Shown here piece after piece: positions 31,960-40,040 of a DNA stretch of 40,040 nt (its first letter is position 1; each line of letters opens with the position of its first letter). The position numbers and the translations under genes are program-made. The notes beneath the pieces are model-generated. The model was not told the DNA's origin. It was given only the letters and a program-made list of their open reading frames with translations, and did no database searches. The stretch is taken from positions 1 to 40,040 of the forward strand of contig CALWTE010000014.1 of NCBI GenBank assembly GCA_944384375.1, in the 5' to 3' direction. The DNA is from an uncultured Clostridia bacterium (GTDB taxonomy: Bacteria > Bacillota > Clostridia > Christensenellales > UBA1242).

Positions 31960-34368
31960 ATGTTAGAAAAACGTTATGATTACAAGACAAGAGAAAAATT
32001 TTGGCAAAACAAGTGGCAACAAGACAAAACATACAAGTTTGATTTGAATGCCGCTAAAAAATACACTATAGACACTCCGCCCCCAACAATCAGCGGCAAC
32101 ATTCATATGGGGCACGTTTTTAGTTATTTGCAAATTGACGTAATCGCTAGACACCACAGAATGTTAGGCGAATCGGTCTTCTTTCCTTTCGGCTATGATG
32201 AAAACGGTTTACCTACCGAATATTACATTCAACGCACTAAAAAAATTAAGTTAAACGAAATTTCGCGACAAGATTTTGCAAAGATTTGTGAAGAAACGAC
32301 TGCCGACTTGCGCGGAGTTTACCGCAATATATTTCAATCTGCTGGGCTGAGTGCCGATTTTGACAACACGTATTCTTCAATGTCTCAAAACTCACAAAAA
32401 ATTAGCCAGCAATCTTTTATAGAACTTTACAATAGCGGCGCGATTGAGCGCAAACATTCTGCAACTTTATGGTGTCCTGAATGTAGAACTGCCATTGCGC
32501 AAAGTGAAGTAGACACAGTGGAAATGCCTAGCGCTATGAATTACATTACTTTTGGCATTAAGGACAGCGATGAAAGATTAAAAATCGCGACTACCCGCCC
32601 TGAACTGCTTAGCGCGTGCGTTTGTGTGTTTGTTCACCCAGACGACAAAGAGCGTAAAAGTCTAATAGGCAAAACGGCGATTTCTCCTATATATAATAGA
32701 GAAGTGCCGATACTTGCCAACCCAGACGTTGACCTTGAAAAAGGAACGGGCGCCGTAATGTGCTGTACTTTCGGTGATGAAGCAGACGCAAAGTGGCAAA
32801 AGGAATTTAACTTGCCTATTTTGGAAGCTATCGGTTATAACGGCAGAATGACAGCGCTTGCGGGCGAATTTGAAGGCTTAAAAGTTAAAGAAGCGCGTGC
32901 AGCAATCATTGAAAAACTAAAAGAAGAAGGCATTTTATACGACCAACAAGAGATTACGCACTTTGTTTCTACTCACGAGCGTTGTGGCACTCCGCTAGAA
33001 ATTTTGACAAAGCCACAATGGTTTATTAAATTACTAGATAAAAAACAAGAAATTTACGATGCTGGTTTAAAGTGTAACTGGTATCCTAGCACAATGCAAA
33101 AGCGTTTCTTAAACTGGGTTGATGGACTAAAATGGGACTGGTGTATCAGTAGGCAAAGATATTACGGAATTCCATTCCCTGTTTGGTATTGTGCCGACTG
33201 TGGGCAAACAATTGTTGCCGATATTGCTGACTTACCTGTTGACCCTAGCACCACACAACCAAAACACCCTTGTCCAAAATGTGGCGGAATGCACTTTATC
33301 CCTGAAACCGACGTGTTAGACACTTGGGCGACAAGTTCCCTAACTCCGCAACTCGCAATGGATTTAGTAACTCACAAGGGTTTAGACGATACTTATATCC
33401 CTATGAATTTGCGTCCAAATGCACACGACAACATTCGTGTTTGGGACTTTTACACCATAGCAAAATCGCTACTTCACTTTAAAAAGTTGCCTTGGGAAAA
33501 CGTTATGATTAGCGGTTGGGGACTGAGTGCCACAGGTACAAAGTTATCTAAATCTAAATCAAATGGCGGAACGGTTGCGCCACTAGACGCATACGAAAAA
33601 TTTTCCGCAGATGCCACTCGCTACTGGGCAAGTAACGCAAGCCTTGGCAAAGACGTTTATATTCAAGACGAAGAATTTACAAACGGGTTTAAATTAATGC
33701 AAAAATTGTGGAATGCTAGCCGTTTTGTATTGTCTTTTATTGAAGATTACACGCCACGCGAAGTAGAACTCTACCCTACCGACAAGTGGATAATTGAATG
33801 CTATAATCAAGCATACACTAAATTTATTCGTGCATTAGAAAAATACGAAATGGGGCTTGCGCTTAATGAAGTGGAAAAACTCTTTTGGAATTTCTGCGAT
33901 AACTATATTGAGTTGGCAAAGAATCGTCTATACAAACCTGAGATTTACGGCGAGCAAGCAAAAGAGTCTGCACAATATGCTGCGTCTTACGTTTTGCGTG
34001 GAATTTTGAAACTTTTATCAATTTATATGCCACACATTACGGAAGAAATTTACTGCGATGCGTTTAGCAAAATTGAAGGTTTTGACAGTATTCACAATTC
34101 AGGTTATCTAGTACCAAAAACACAAGTAAGTGACGAAATTTTAGCACAAGGTGATGTGATTTGTGATATTATCGCGCAAATTCGTGGTGTTAAATCACAA
34201 GCGGGCGTAAGTATAAAGACCCCTGTTGAGTTACTCACTTTGACGGGCTACCCTGATTTTGTTAAAGAATATGAATTAGATATTTTGGCTGTTGGTAATG
34301 TACAAAAAATTGAATACCTTGACGGCGATAAAAATATAACAATAAAATTAGCAGAAAATCAAGAATAA
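31960..34368 (+). CDS. valS: Valine--tRNA ligase, short archaeal/rickettsial type (type 2)
   Basis: A protein of 802 aa. Class I motifs are HMGH (49-52) and KLSKS (528-532). The segment GYDENGLPTE (78-87) is the form found in archaeal and rickettsial ValRS; the usual bacterial enzyme reads GTDHAGIATQ-like there. The editing domain keeps TTRPELL and GTGAVMCCTFGDEAD. A zinc-ribbon-like pair (CPEC; CADCGQ with CPKCGG) is present. The protein is shorter than typical bacterial ValRS and ends without the usual C-terminal coiled coil. It has a weak AAGGAA site and a terminator at 34409. Confidence 0.93.
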   Translation: MLEKRYDYKTREKFWQNKWQQDKTYKFDLNAAKKYTIDTPPPTISGNIHMGHVFSYLQIDVIARHHRMLGESVFFPFGYDENGLPTEYYIQRTKKIKLNEISRQDFAKICEETTADLRGVYRNIFQSAGLSADFDNTYSSMSQNSQKISQQSFIELYNSGAIERKHSATLWCPECRTAIAQSEVDTVEMPSAMNYITFGIKDSDERLKIATTRPELLSACVCVFVHPDDKERKSLIGKTAISPIYNREVPILANPDVDLEKGTGAVMCCTFGDEADAKWQKEFNLPILEAIGYNGRMTALAGEFEGLKVKEARAAIIEKLKEEGILYDQQEITHFVSTHERCGTPLEILTKPQWFIKLLDKKQEIYDAGLKCNWYPSTMQKRFLNWVDGLKWDWCISRQRYYGIPFPVWYCADCGQTIVADIADLPVDPSTTQPKHPCPKCGGMHFIPETDVLDTWATSSLTPQLAMDLVTHKGLDDTYIPMNLRPNAHDNIRVWDFYTIAKSLLHFKKLPWENVMISGWGLSATGTKLSKSKSNGGTVAPLDAYEKFSADATRYWASNASLGKDVYIQDEEFTNGFKLMQKLWNASRFVLSFIEDYTPREVELYPTDKWIIECYNQAYTKFIRALEKYEMGLALNEVEKLFWNFCDNYIELAKNRLYKPEIYGEQAKESAQYAASYVLRGILKLLSIYMPHITEEIYCDAFSKIEGFDSIHNSGYLVPKTQVSDEILAQGDVICDIIAQIRGVKSQAGVSIKTPVELLTLTGYPDFVKEYELDILAVGNVQKIEYLDGDKNITIKLAENQE

Positions 34369-34380
34369 ATTACAAAAAAG

Positions 34381-34403
34381 TGCATAATACCTATGCATAG
34401 TAC
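34381..34403 (+). repeat. TGCATAATAC / TATGCATAGTAC motif pair
   Basis: Two copies 13 nt after the valS stop, between it and the terminator. On the opposite strand the 23 nt differ from 12501-12522 by one inserted base. Confidence 0.55.
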
Positions 34404-34408
34404 CTTAC

Positions 34409-34435
34409 AATACCACATTTTTGTGGTATTTTTTA
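34409..34435 (+). terminator. Terminator of valS
   Basis: The arms AATACCAC (34409-34416) and GTGGTATT (34423-34430) with a 6-nt loop, then a T-run. Confidence 0.85.
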
Positions 34436-34578
34436 TTATTTTTCTCATTTTTTACATAAATTTAAGAACTTATAATAAATTTTTTTGCAATTAAAAATTA
34501 AATTATTTAACTAAATAAAAAATAATATGCATATAAAATTTAACAATTTTGCCGAAAATAAAAAAAACTTATTTTAGT

Positions 34579-34607
34579 ATTGAATTAATCGTAGTTTTGT
34601 GATATAA
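34579..34607 (+). promoter_or_regulatory. Promoter of the orphan gene pair 34631-36255
   Basis: -35 TTGAAT (34579-34584), 17-nt spacer, -10 TATAAT (34602-34607), followed by AAAAGGAG before the ATG at 34631. Confidence 0.75.
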
Positions 34608-34630
34608 TAAATCAAAAGGAGTATGAAAAA

Positions 34631-35419
34631 ATGCCAGAAAATAATACAAATAACAATTCCAAAAATGAATTAAATGTTTTCATGGTTTCCGATAATGGTT
34701 TATATGATATGCCACCATTTAAGCACATAGAAGATATGTATTGCGTTAACAAACCCATAAGTTTTTTGATTATAAATTCCGAATATTTTTACAGTGGAAA
34801 TAAGGATATTTTACCACCAGAAAAACCATATGAAGTACCATATATTACACCTGCTTATGGCAAAATTTTATATGAAATTAATGAAGGTCATGTACCGCAA
34901 GAAACGGCAAAAGAATATTTAGCAACCTATTCTCTAGATGGACCTTTTGGAAAAGTGGCAGACGCGACTTATCTTTGTGTACCCGATATTGAAAAAGTTT
35001 TAAACTATTTAACAAATAAAAATCCACAAATACAACGACAAGGACGTTTAATGCTAAAACGTGATAGATTAATCATAAATCTACTTGCCTTAGCCTTAGA
35101 TTCACAAAAAAACATAAAAAATAAAGAATATGTAGAAAAAATTACGCAAAAAACGTTTGGAATTATACAAAATATGCGTTATTTACCTTTAGAGAAGATT
35201 GTTGAATGTCCTGAAAAGTTAGCAAATACAGAACAACTTTTAAGAGAAAGCGAAAATTCAGCCGAAAAATACTTTGAAGCTGTATATTCTATACAAAATA
35301 ACATCAGTAAAGAGATAAACCAAAAAATTGCAGAAGCAGAAAAGGAAGAAAACAATAAGATTCAACCCAGCCAAAACCTAAAAGAGAACGAATCAATTGA
35401 TATTTCTATAAGGAGATAA
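34631..35419 (+). CDS. Unrecognised protein, first gene of an orphan pair
   Basis: A protein of 262 aa without signal peptide or membrane segment. The first 20 residues are Asn/Lys-rich and probably disordered. The middle is rich in Tyr and Pro (PPEKPYEVPYITPAYGKILY), then a helical basic part (QRQGRLMLKRDRLIINLLAL) and a Glu/Lys/Gln-rich coiled-coil-like tail from about 200. I do not recognise the family. It is followed after 2 nt by the next gene, so both are co-transcribed and probably act together. Confidence 0.72.
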   Translation: MPENNTNNNSKNELNVFMVSDNGLYDMPPFKHIEDMYCVNKPISFLIINSEYFYSGNKDILPPEKPYEVPYITPAYGKILYEINEGHVPQETAKEYLATYSLDGPFGKVADATYLCVPDIEKVLNYLTNKNPQIQRQGRLMLKRDRLIINLLALALDSQKNIKNKEYVEKITQKTFGIIQNMRYLPLEKIVECPEKLANTEQLLRESENSAEKYFEAVYSIQNNISKEINQKIAEAEKEENNKIQPSQNLKENESIDISIRR

Positions 35420-35421
35420 AA

Positions 35422-36255
35422 ATGCCAACAAATAAAATAGTAAAAGTGTATCACATTCCACAACCAAAAAAATATTTTTCTGATGAAATACAGAATAAAC
35501 CTATTTTTGGTATTTCAAATTTTTATAATCAAAAACTAATACCATTAAAACTTGAGTGTAGTGGACGTTCAGTAATTTATACGACTAAAGAAATGCAAGA
35601 TAGACCAGATGCCCCACTATTACGTGATACCGTTTCAAAAGATGAATATGAATATTTTAAAATGGCACAACTAGAGATGGCAAATAAATTTTTTGATACG
35701 ATTGCATACAGACAAGAAAACGGACAGTACAACTATTTAAGCAATCAAGAATTTGTATATTTATCAACTGCCTTACAACACTTTATTTACGCTTCTATTA
35801 AATACTTTGATTATTTTATTGATTTTAATGAAATGAATAGAATTTCGCTATTGCCTATAGACCAAGCGATGAAAGAATTTTATCCATTATTCTTAGCAAT
35901 TAGGACATGTACATATAGAGAAGTTATTTCTAGGTCTTTAGATAAAAAGGACTATATGCCAAAAGCTCGCGAGTGGTTTTTAGATAGTTTGAAAATGAGA
36001 AATCCGCCTAGAACAACCGCTGTTTATATGAATGATTATTATGAATATTACAAAGAATTAAATGAAACTACTTTAAGAGATAACTTCTATACCCCTTGGG
36101 ATAGACGAAATGATAAAGTTGTTGATGTAAAAGAATTAGAGCAAACTTATAAAAAGTTAAGATACCCAGAGCCACAGCAGCAACCAGCAAAAAAGGGCTT
36201 TACCACAGACGAAATACTTGAAATGTATAAAGAAATTTACAGCCCGTCAAAATAA
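35422..36255 (+). CDS. Unrecognised protein, second gene of an orphan pair
   Basis: A protein of 277 aa, soluble and probably mainly helical, unusually rich in Tyr and Phe (HFIYASIKYFDYFIDFNEM, MNDYYEYYKELNETT). The end has a Gln/Pro linker (PEPQQQPAKK) and then a short amphipathic helix (FTTDEILEMYKEIYS), which looks like a docking motif. No catalytic motif is seen. AAGGAG at the end of the preceding gene serves as ribosome site. The 3' flank holds phased A-tracts and a terminator. Confidence 0.72.
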   Translation: MPTNKIVKVYHIPQPKKYFSDEIQNKPIFGISNFYNQKLIPLKLECSGRSVIYTTKEMQDRPDAPLLRDTVSKDEYEYFKMAQLEMANKFFDTIAYRQENGQYNYLSNQEFVYLSTALQHFIYASIKYFDYFIDFNEMNRISLLPIDQAMKEFYPLFLAIRTCTYREVISRSLDKKDYMPKAREWFLDSLKMRNPPRTTAVYMNDYYEYYKELNETTLRDNFYTPWDRRNDKVVDVKELEQTYKKLRYPEPQQQPAKKGFTTDEILEMYKEIYSPSK

Positions 36256-36291
36256 TATAATTTAATTTTTTATAGCGAACAAAATCCATCT

Positions 36292-36357
36292 AAAAATACA
36301 TAAAAAATAATAAAAAAATATGAAAATATATTAAAAACACGCAAAAAACCACGAAAA
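36292..36357 (+). other. Helically phased A-tracts after an orphan gene
   Basis: A-runs of four to seven begin at 36292, 36302, 36312, 36323, 36333, 36343 and 36354, all 10-11 bp apart. The block lies between the stop of 35422-36255 and its terminator, the same position as the tracts at 8423-8479 and 38736-38762. Confidence 0.65.
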
Positions 36358-36369
36358 TTCGTGGTTTTT
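36344..36369. terminator. Bidirectional terminator between the convergent orphan pairs
   Basis: The arms AAAAACCACGAA (36344-36355) and TTCGTGGTTTTT (36358-36369) form a nearly loopless palindrome, flanked by further A and T. It can serve both converging transcripts. Confidence 0.8.
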
Positions 36370-36462
36370 CATTTTTTTTATAAAAATTTTATATATAAAT
36401 AAATTTTGCTTTGTAAGCACGTTTTATTAAAAATGCAAATAACTTGCTTCTATTTTTTTTAA

Positions 36463-37797
36463 TTATCTCACTAATCCTTGTAATTTATCTAATGCATTTT
36501 CTTCAACTGATTCTGTTTTTGTGGGTTCTTGCCCATTGCCAAGTTGTTGATTTTCTGTAGGTATTTGCGAAATTACTGGATTGTTTTGCTGTTGTTGAGG
36601 TGGCTCATGGGGTAACTGGTTTTGCATAAACAAAGCCCCAATTTCCATTTGTTGTTCTTCTTTTTTAAAACCTGCTGGCACAACTATAGATTTCTTTTTA
36701 TTATCTTTTCCACCTTTTTTATTATCGCCGCCACCGTCAGATTTGCCACCAGCCCCCTTGCTCTTACCTTTTCCTTTACCGCCTTTACCTTTAGAATTCC
36801 CCTTGCTAACGCCTGGTTTTTGCGTAGGAGCAGTTTTTTCCGCTACAGGTTTGCCTTTTTCCACAATCATCATTGTGGCATTCTCTTTCTTAACTTGTTT
36901 AACTGCATGAGATTCTTTTATTTTTGCTTGCAATTCTTCAGTTTTTGCCACATATTTCTCGTCTAAAGCCTTCATTTGTTCTTTTACTGGCGACTTTTCC
37001 AAAACTTCCTGGCATTTTGGATTTTCTAAAGTGTCGTCCAAAATCTGGTTAAGGAAATAATATTTCTTGTCTGTATTCATAAAAAACGGCTCTAATTTAT
37101 TACGTTTAGAGGTAAATTCTGCCATAATTAAAGCGGTTTCAGGCCCCATACCTAATAATTGAATTCGGTGGTTAAAGTAAAGTTCTTCCAACTTTTCAGA
37201 AATTTCGGCACTTTTTTCACGAATAACGCCTAATTCCGCTAAGCGCGCTGTGATGTTGTCAGCAAAGTACTGCTTCCCTTCTTCTCCTGTATCATTATCA
37301 CTGTCATATTCCTTTAAATGGAAAACCTCTCTAACTCGCTGTTCATAGAATTTATCATATTTATAATCATATGTAGCCACAACAACCGAGTTTGTGTCTA
37401 TGTAATAACCGCCCATTCGTTCAATTTCTTCATGCAAAATCAAAAAGCAATATGCATTGCCATTCTCTTCTTTTGTGGCTGGAGTTACTACAAAATGGAA
37501 GACCTTACCATTTAAAAACCCCCTCGCCTCAATTCCATTATCTGTGATAACATCAATTTTCTTGGGCATATCAATGAGTTCTTGCATAATTTCCTCAGAC
37601 AAGACATACTCGCCTTTTTCATTAAAATCGCCCAACATATCATTATATATAACGTCTTTAAAACGTTTGTTACGCGCGAGTTTTATCGCTAAGTCGCCTT
37701 CAATATATCCGTCATCTGAATCGGGTTTTTCATAATAATTTTGATTGTCTGCAATTTGTTCTACCGCACTTTCACCATCAAAAGTTTCTTTATCCAT
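36463..37797 (-). CDS. Unrecognised protein with a Lys/Gly-rich disordered linker
   Basis: A protein of 444 aa without signal peptide or membrane segment. Residues 1-300 look folded: an acidic start, a strand-rich part (FLNGKVFHFVVTPATKEEN, YYIDTNSVVVATYDYKYD) and a long helical part (ISEKLEELYFNHRIQL, EQMKALDEKYVAKTEELQ). Residues about 325-370 are low-complexity Gly/Lys/Ser/Asp. A short conserved-looking segment (SIVVPAGFKKEEQQ) and a Gln/Asn/Pro-rich linker precede a terminal helix (ENALDKLQGLVR). The Lys/Gly stretch could bind nucleic acid, but that is a guess. It follows the next gene after 28 nt. Confidence 0.7.
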   Translation of the reverse strand: MDKETFDGESAVEQIADNQNYYEKPDSDDGYIEGDLAIKLARNKRFKDVIYNDMLGDFNEKGEYVLSEEIMQELIDMPKKIDVITDNGIEARGFLNGKVFHFVVTPATKEENGNAYCFLILHEEIERMGGYYIDTNSVVVATYDYKYDKFYEQRVREVFHLKEYDSDNDTGEEGKQYFADNITARLAELGVIREKSAEISEKLEELYFNHRIQLLGMGPETALIMAEFTSKRNKLEPFFMNTDKKYYFLNQILDDTLENPKCQEVLEKSPVKEQMKALDEKYVAKTEELQAKIKESHAVKQVKKENATMMIVEKGKPVAEKTAPTQKPGVSKGNSKGKGGKGKGKSKGAGGKSDGGGDNKKGGKDNKKKSIVVPAGFKKEEQQMEIGALFMQNQLPHEPPQQQQNNPVISQIPTENQQLGNGQEPTKTESVEENALDKLQGLVR

Positions 37798-37825
37798 AGT
37801 TTACTCCTTTTTTTATACAAACAAA

Positions 37826-38278
37826 TTATCGTTGCATAACTTCTTCTTTATCTTTTGTTTTACCTTGCATTATTATACGGGCTTGTTCAGGAAACATCCT
37901 AGCAAAAGCCACCCACCACATTTTGTTTCTCTTTCTGCGTATTGCTTTGCCGTGTGCCACAACATCTGCATTAGGCACGTATTGAGCGAAGTCAAAGTTG
38001 TCTTCCGCACTACCATTTTCCAAAACAACTTCTTCAAGCTTTTTGGTAAACGCGCCCATTTGGTTGTATTTAAGTGCAAACTCAGTAATCAAATCTTTGT
38101 CGCCCGTTTTATAAATGTGCGCACTGATTTTGGCAATTTGTCTAGGAGTAGGCACGACACCGTCAGCCATCATGCGAGATAATTGCTCAAGCATTTTGTT
38201 TACGTTACCAGATTCAATGATTTTATCTAAGTCTTTTACCATCTTTTTTTGTTCAGTAGTTAAACTTAATTTTTCCAT
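37826..38278 (-). CDS. Unrecognised small helical protein
   Basis: A protein of 150 aa, helical throughout and cytoplasmic: SLTTEQKKMVKDLDKIIES, NKMLEQLSRMMADG, PRQIAKISAHIYKTGDKD, and a basic segment KAIRRKRNKMWWVAFARMF near the end. It is the first gene of an operon with 36463-37797 and has a good promoter at 38362-38391. No family is recognised. The two proteins may form a complex, judged only from gene order. Confidence 0.72.
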   Translation of the reverse strand: MEKLSLTTEQKKMVKDLDKIIESGNVNKMLEQLSRMMADGVVPTPRQIAKISAHIYKTGDKDLITEFALKYNQMGAFTKKLEEVVLENGSAEDNFDFAQYVPNADVVAHGKAIRRKRNKMWWVAFARMFPEQARIIMQGKTKDKEEVMQR

Positions 38279-38361
38279 AATATATACCTTCTTAAAATTA
38301 TTATTTTTTTATAGGATTTTGCAAAATTCCCAAATAGATACCAAAACCCTAGTCTATGTAA

Positions 38362-38391
38362 ATTATACTATTCTTAGCAATAAAAAGTCAA
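38362..38391 (-). promoter_or_regulatory. Promoter of the orphan pair 37826-38278 / 36463-37797
   Basis: Minus-strand -35 TTGACT (38391-38386), 18-nt spacer, -10 TATAAT (38367-38362). The leader to the ATG at 38278 is about 75 nt. Confidence 0.7.
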
Positions 38392-38484
38392 TTATTTATG
38401 CATAAAAAAATTAACAATAAACTTACCAAAAAATACCAGTTATAATTTTGCCAAAATTTAAAAAAATATTATAGGAGGTAAAAA

Positions 38485-38718
38485 ATGAGTGCTATAAACA
38501 TTATTAACATAATTGCATTTATTATCCTATTAATAGGTGGATTAAATTGGGGGCTTGTCGGCATCTTTAATTTCAATCTCGTTGAATGGATTTTCGGCGG
38601 ATATAATGCAGGCTCTATGATAATCTATATATTAGTTTTAGTATCTGCAGTTTGGTTAATTATCTCTGCTATAATGAGCAGAGCGATTACGTTTATGAAT
38701 GACAAAAAAAGTGCATAA
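38485..38718 (+). CDS. DUF378 family small membrane protein
   Basis: A protein of 77 aa with two membrane helices (residues about 7-28 and 42-63). The segment LIGGLNWGLVGIFNFNLVEW is the DUF378 (YuzA-like) signature. Function is unknown in the family. AGGAGG precedes the ATG. Its stop codon lies inside a TGCATAATAC motif, and a terminator follows at 38757-38785. Confidence 0.92.
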   Translation: MSAINIINIIAFIILLIGGLNWGLVGIFNFNLVEWIFGGYNAGSMIIYILVLVSAVWLIISAIMSRAITFMNDKKSA

Positions 38719-38762
38719 TACTATGCGAAATTAACAAAAAACCACCAAAAATTACTAAAAAA
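38712..38762 (+). repeat. TGCATAATAC motif followed by three phased A-tracts
   Basis: TGCATAATAC (38712-38721) overlaps the DUF378 stop codon and runs into TACTATGC. A-runs then begin at 38736, 38747 and 38757. This repeats, in short form, the arrangement found after the gene at 11355-12344. Confidence 0.55.
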
Positions 38763-38785
38763 TAACGTTTTTTGCGTTATTTTTT
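38757..38785 (+). terminator. Terminator of the DUF378 gene
   Basis: The arms AAAAAATAACG (38757-38767) and CGTTATTTTTT (38775-38785) form an 11-bp stem with a 7-nt loop. Confidence 0.85.
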
Positions 38786-38821
38786 AGTTTTTTTATTAAA
38801 ATTACGAACATAAACTTAACT

Positions 38822-39361
38822 ATGATTAAGAAAATTTTTAAGTATTTTTTAGTTGCATGTTTATTAATTTATATACTAATTTTGCTTGCATTTTTAGTCC
38901 TTGCTTTTGTCTCCAAATTTAGAAACGATAATTCCTTTTTTGGTTATCAGTTTTTAATTGTGGGTTCAGACAGTATGCAACCTAACATTAGTAGCGGAGA
39001 TTTGCTTATAATAAAAAAAGCACCCTATAAAGTTGGCGATATAGTTTGTTGTCAGGTGGGTTCGTTTAAAATTGCTCATAGAATAATTGAAATAAACGGA
39101 AACACTATCACTCTAAAAGGTGATAATTTAGATACTACTGAAACAGTCAATTCTAGCCAAATTATCGGCACGGTGGTAAAGACAATAAAAAATGCTAGTT
39201 TATATATTAATGTTATTATTTTTTGTGGGTTAGTGCTGATTTTTGCATGCTTAGTATATTATTTTATATCACATAAACGCAGAAAACAACAATTAGCAAA
39301 AACTAAATATGATAAACTTATAAATAAATTAGATTATAAAAAACAAAAATTAAAAAAGTAA
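38822..39361 (+). CDS. Signal peptidase I, SipW/ER type
   Basis: A protein of 179 aa. An N-terminal membrane helix (about 8-30) is followed by the S26 catalytic domain. The nucleophile is Ser51 in VGSDSMQP, and the second catalytic residue is His86 (IAHRII) instead of Lys, as in SipW and eukaryotic or archaeal ER-type enzymes. A second membrane helix (VIIFCGLVLIFACLVYYFI) lies near the C-terminus, followed by a basic tail. It removes signal peptides at the outer face of the membrane. SipW-type enzymes often serve special substrates, but no such partner gene is seen here. Confidence 0.9.
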   Translation: MIKKIFKYFLVACLLIYILILLAFLVLAFVSKFRNDNSFFGYQFLIVGSDSMQPNISSGDLLIIKKAPYKVGDIVCCQVGSFKIAHRIIEINGNTITLKGDNLDTTETVNSSQIIGTVVKTIKNASLYINVIIFCGLVLIFACLVYYFISHKRRKQQLAKTKYDKLINKLDYKKQKLKK

Positions 39362-39372
39362 GTTAAAAACTC

Positions 39373-39401
39373 TTGCAAATGCCAACCATTTATGATATAC
39401 T
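39373..39401 (+). promoter_or_regulatory. Promoter of tRNA-Leu
   Basis: -35 TTGCAA (39373-39378), 17-nt spacer, -10 TATACT (39396-39401), about 75 nt before the tRNA. Confidence 0.65.
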
Positions 39402-39478
39402 TAAAAAGTATCATCACTAGCAACCTTACTAACAAACAAAGGTCGCATATGATATCTCAAAATAGCATTTTACTATAA

Positions 39479-39565
39479 GCCGAAGTGGCGAAATTGGCAG
39501 ACGCAGCAGACTCAAAATCTGCCGAGAGCAATCTCATGTGGGTTCGAGTCCCACCCTCGGCACCA
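39479..39565 (+). tRNA. tRNA-Leu (anticodon CAA)
   Basis: An 87-nt class II tRNA with encoded CCA (39563-39565). The acceptor arm is GCCGAAG with CCTCGGC; the A6-C67 position is a mismatch. The anticodon loop CTCAAAA has anticodon CAA, reading TTG codons. A long variable arm and the T-arm GTGGG-TTCGAGT-CCCAC are present. Class II form and the D-loop agree with tRNA-Leu. Confidence 0.95.
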
Positions 39566-39573
39566 AAGTTGAT

Positions 39574-39629
39574 AAAAACACTATATATTGTGGCAAACAT
39601 ACTTAAAAACCACTATATATGGTGTTTTT
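39574..39629 (+). terminator. Terminator of tRNA-Leu
   Basis: Arms of 20 nt (39574-39593 and 39610-39629) pair with two mismatches around a 16-nt loop and end in TTTTT. After it come two GGGTACG copies (39639-39645 and 39650-39656). Confidence 0.75.
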
Positions 39630-39662
39630 CGTTTATCTGGGTACGGGCTGGGTACGAAAATT

Positions 39663-40040
39663 TTATTCATTAAGAATTTCAACATTGTTTTTGTTTAAAT
39701 ATTTTGTGTCTTCTAAGAAGCGTGCAACAACATCTGAACGATTTTTTGTAACAGCAAGAGTATCATTATAAGTCTTATCCGCAACAGTAATAGCTGTAAA
39801 GCAATACATTACCGTTAAAACTATATTAAATAATAAATGCACTATTGTAGTTAAAGAAACTTCTTGGAAACCTGAACCTATTACAGAACAAATTACCAGC
39901 ATCCAAATTACACCTGTAAATAGCATAGGTGCAATATTGTTAAATAATATTATACCTTCTTTTGGGAACAAACTATCTGTCTGATTTTTTGTACTAATTC
40001 CATTAAATATATGTATAAATCTAATATTTTTCCATTTTAT
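39663..40040 (-). CDS. Membrane protein, 5' end outside the window
   Basis: The frame is open to the window edge, so at least 125 residues are seen and the start is missing. Two membrane segments are clear (APMLFTGVIWMLVICSVIG and TTIVHLLFNIVLTVMYCF), followed by a soluble tail (KNRSDVVARFLEDTKYL). A TTG at 39971 could start a shorter form, but the frame continues upstream without interruption. I do not recognise the family. It converges on the tRNA-Leu terminator. Confidence 0.65.
   Translation of the reverse strand: MKWKNIRFIHIFNGISTKNQTDSLFPKEGIILFNNIAPMLFTGVIWMLVICSVIGSGFQEVSLTTIVHLLFNIVLTVMYCFTAITVADKTYNDTLAVTKNRSDVVARFLEDTKYLNKNNVEILNE

Noticed and set aside
36622..36966. Phe-rich 114-residue frame opposite the orphan gene at 36463-37797
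   Set aside because: It is the complement of the Lys/Gly-rich linker; no ribosome site or promoter.

Overview
The window looks like the chromosome of a strongly AT-rich, low-GC Bacillota bacterium, most likely an uncultured Clostridia-class anaerobe. The reasons are sigma-A promoters, AGGAGG-type ribosome sites, several TTG starts, a clostridial glycerol operon (glycerol kinase, FAD glycerol-3-phosphate dehydrogenase, FAD oxidoreductase, DUF1667), a desulfoferrodoxin, a SipW-type signal peptidase and DUF378. Species cannot be read from the sequence alone.

Left end (1-8386): a complete type I-C CRISPR-Cas locus on the minus strand, in the order cas3, cas5c, cas8c (with a probable internal cas11c), cas7c, cas4, cas1, cas2, array. 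The genes are almost all overlapping or abutting, behind one canonical promoter at 8358-8386. A block of six helically phased A-tracts (8423-8479) lies upstream of that promoter. The visible array has five repeats (one cut by the window edge) and four spacers, two of them identical. Cas3 has Ile in place of the Walker A Thr.

8478-17850: leuS (with an altered editing motif), a membrane-anchored extracellular protein, an orphan protein, a LOG-family enzyme, a surface-protein pseudogene with two frameshifts, two small membrane proteins and a zinc metallopeptidase. The intergenic regions hold phased A/T-tracts and a recurring 10-bp motif (TGCATARTAC on the sense strand of the upstream gene).

17953-20831: a two-gene module of a zinc-ribbon membrane protein and an SPFH protein with C-terminal zinc ribbons, resembling Bacillus YdjG/YdjI, followed on the upstream side by an orphan gene with its own promoter. 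21095-26367: glycerol catabolism, with glpK diverging from the dehydrogenase operon; the remnant of a DUF4143 ATPase abuts the operon's last gene. 26368-27406 is a repeat-rich region carrying several copies of an interspersed palindromic element.

27407-31712: a GT4 glycosyltransferase, an NfeD-SPFH (slipin) pair, desulfoferrodoxin and a solo XRE regulator. 31960-34368: a short archaeal/rickettsial-type ValRS. 34631-38278: two convergent pairs of genes I do not recognise, sharing a terminator region. Right end: DUF378, SipW-like signal peptidase, tRNA-Leu(CAA) and a membrane protein cut by the window edge.

The items most worth follow-up are the Cas3 Walker A substitution, the A-tract and TGCATARTAC architecture of 3' flanks, the LeuRS editing-motif change, the internal cas11c start and the four orphan genes. 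Nothing here proves a wholly new system.
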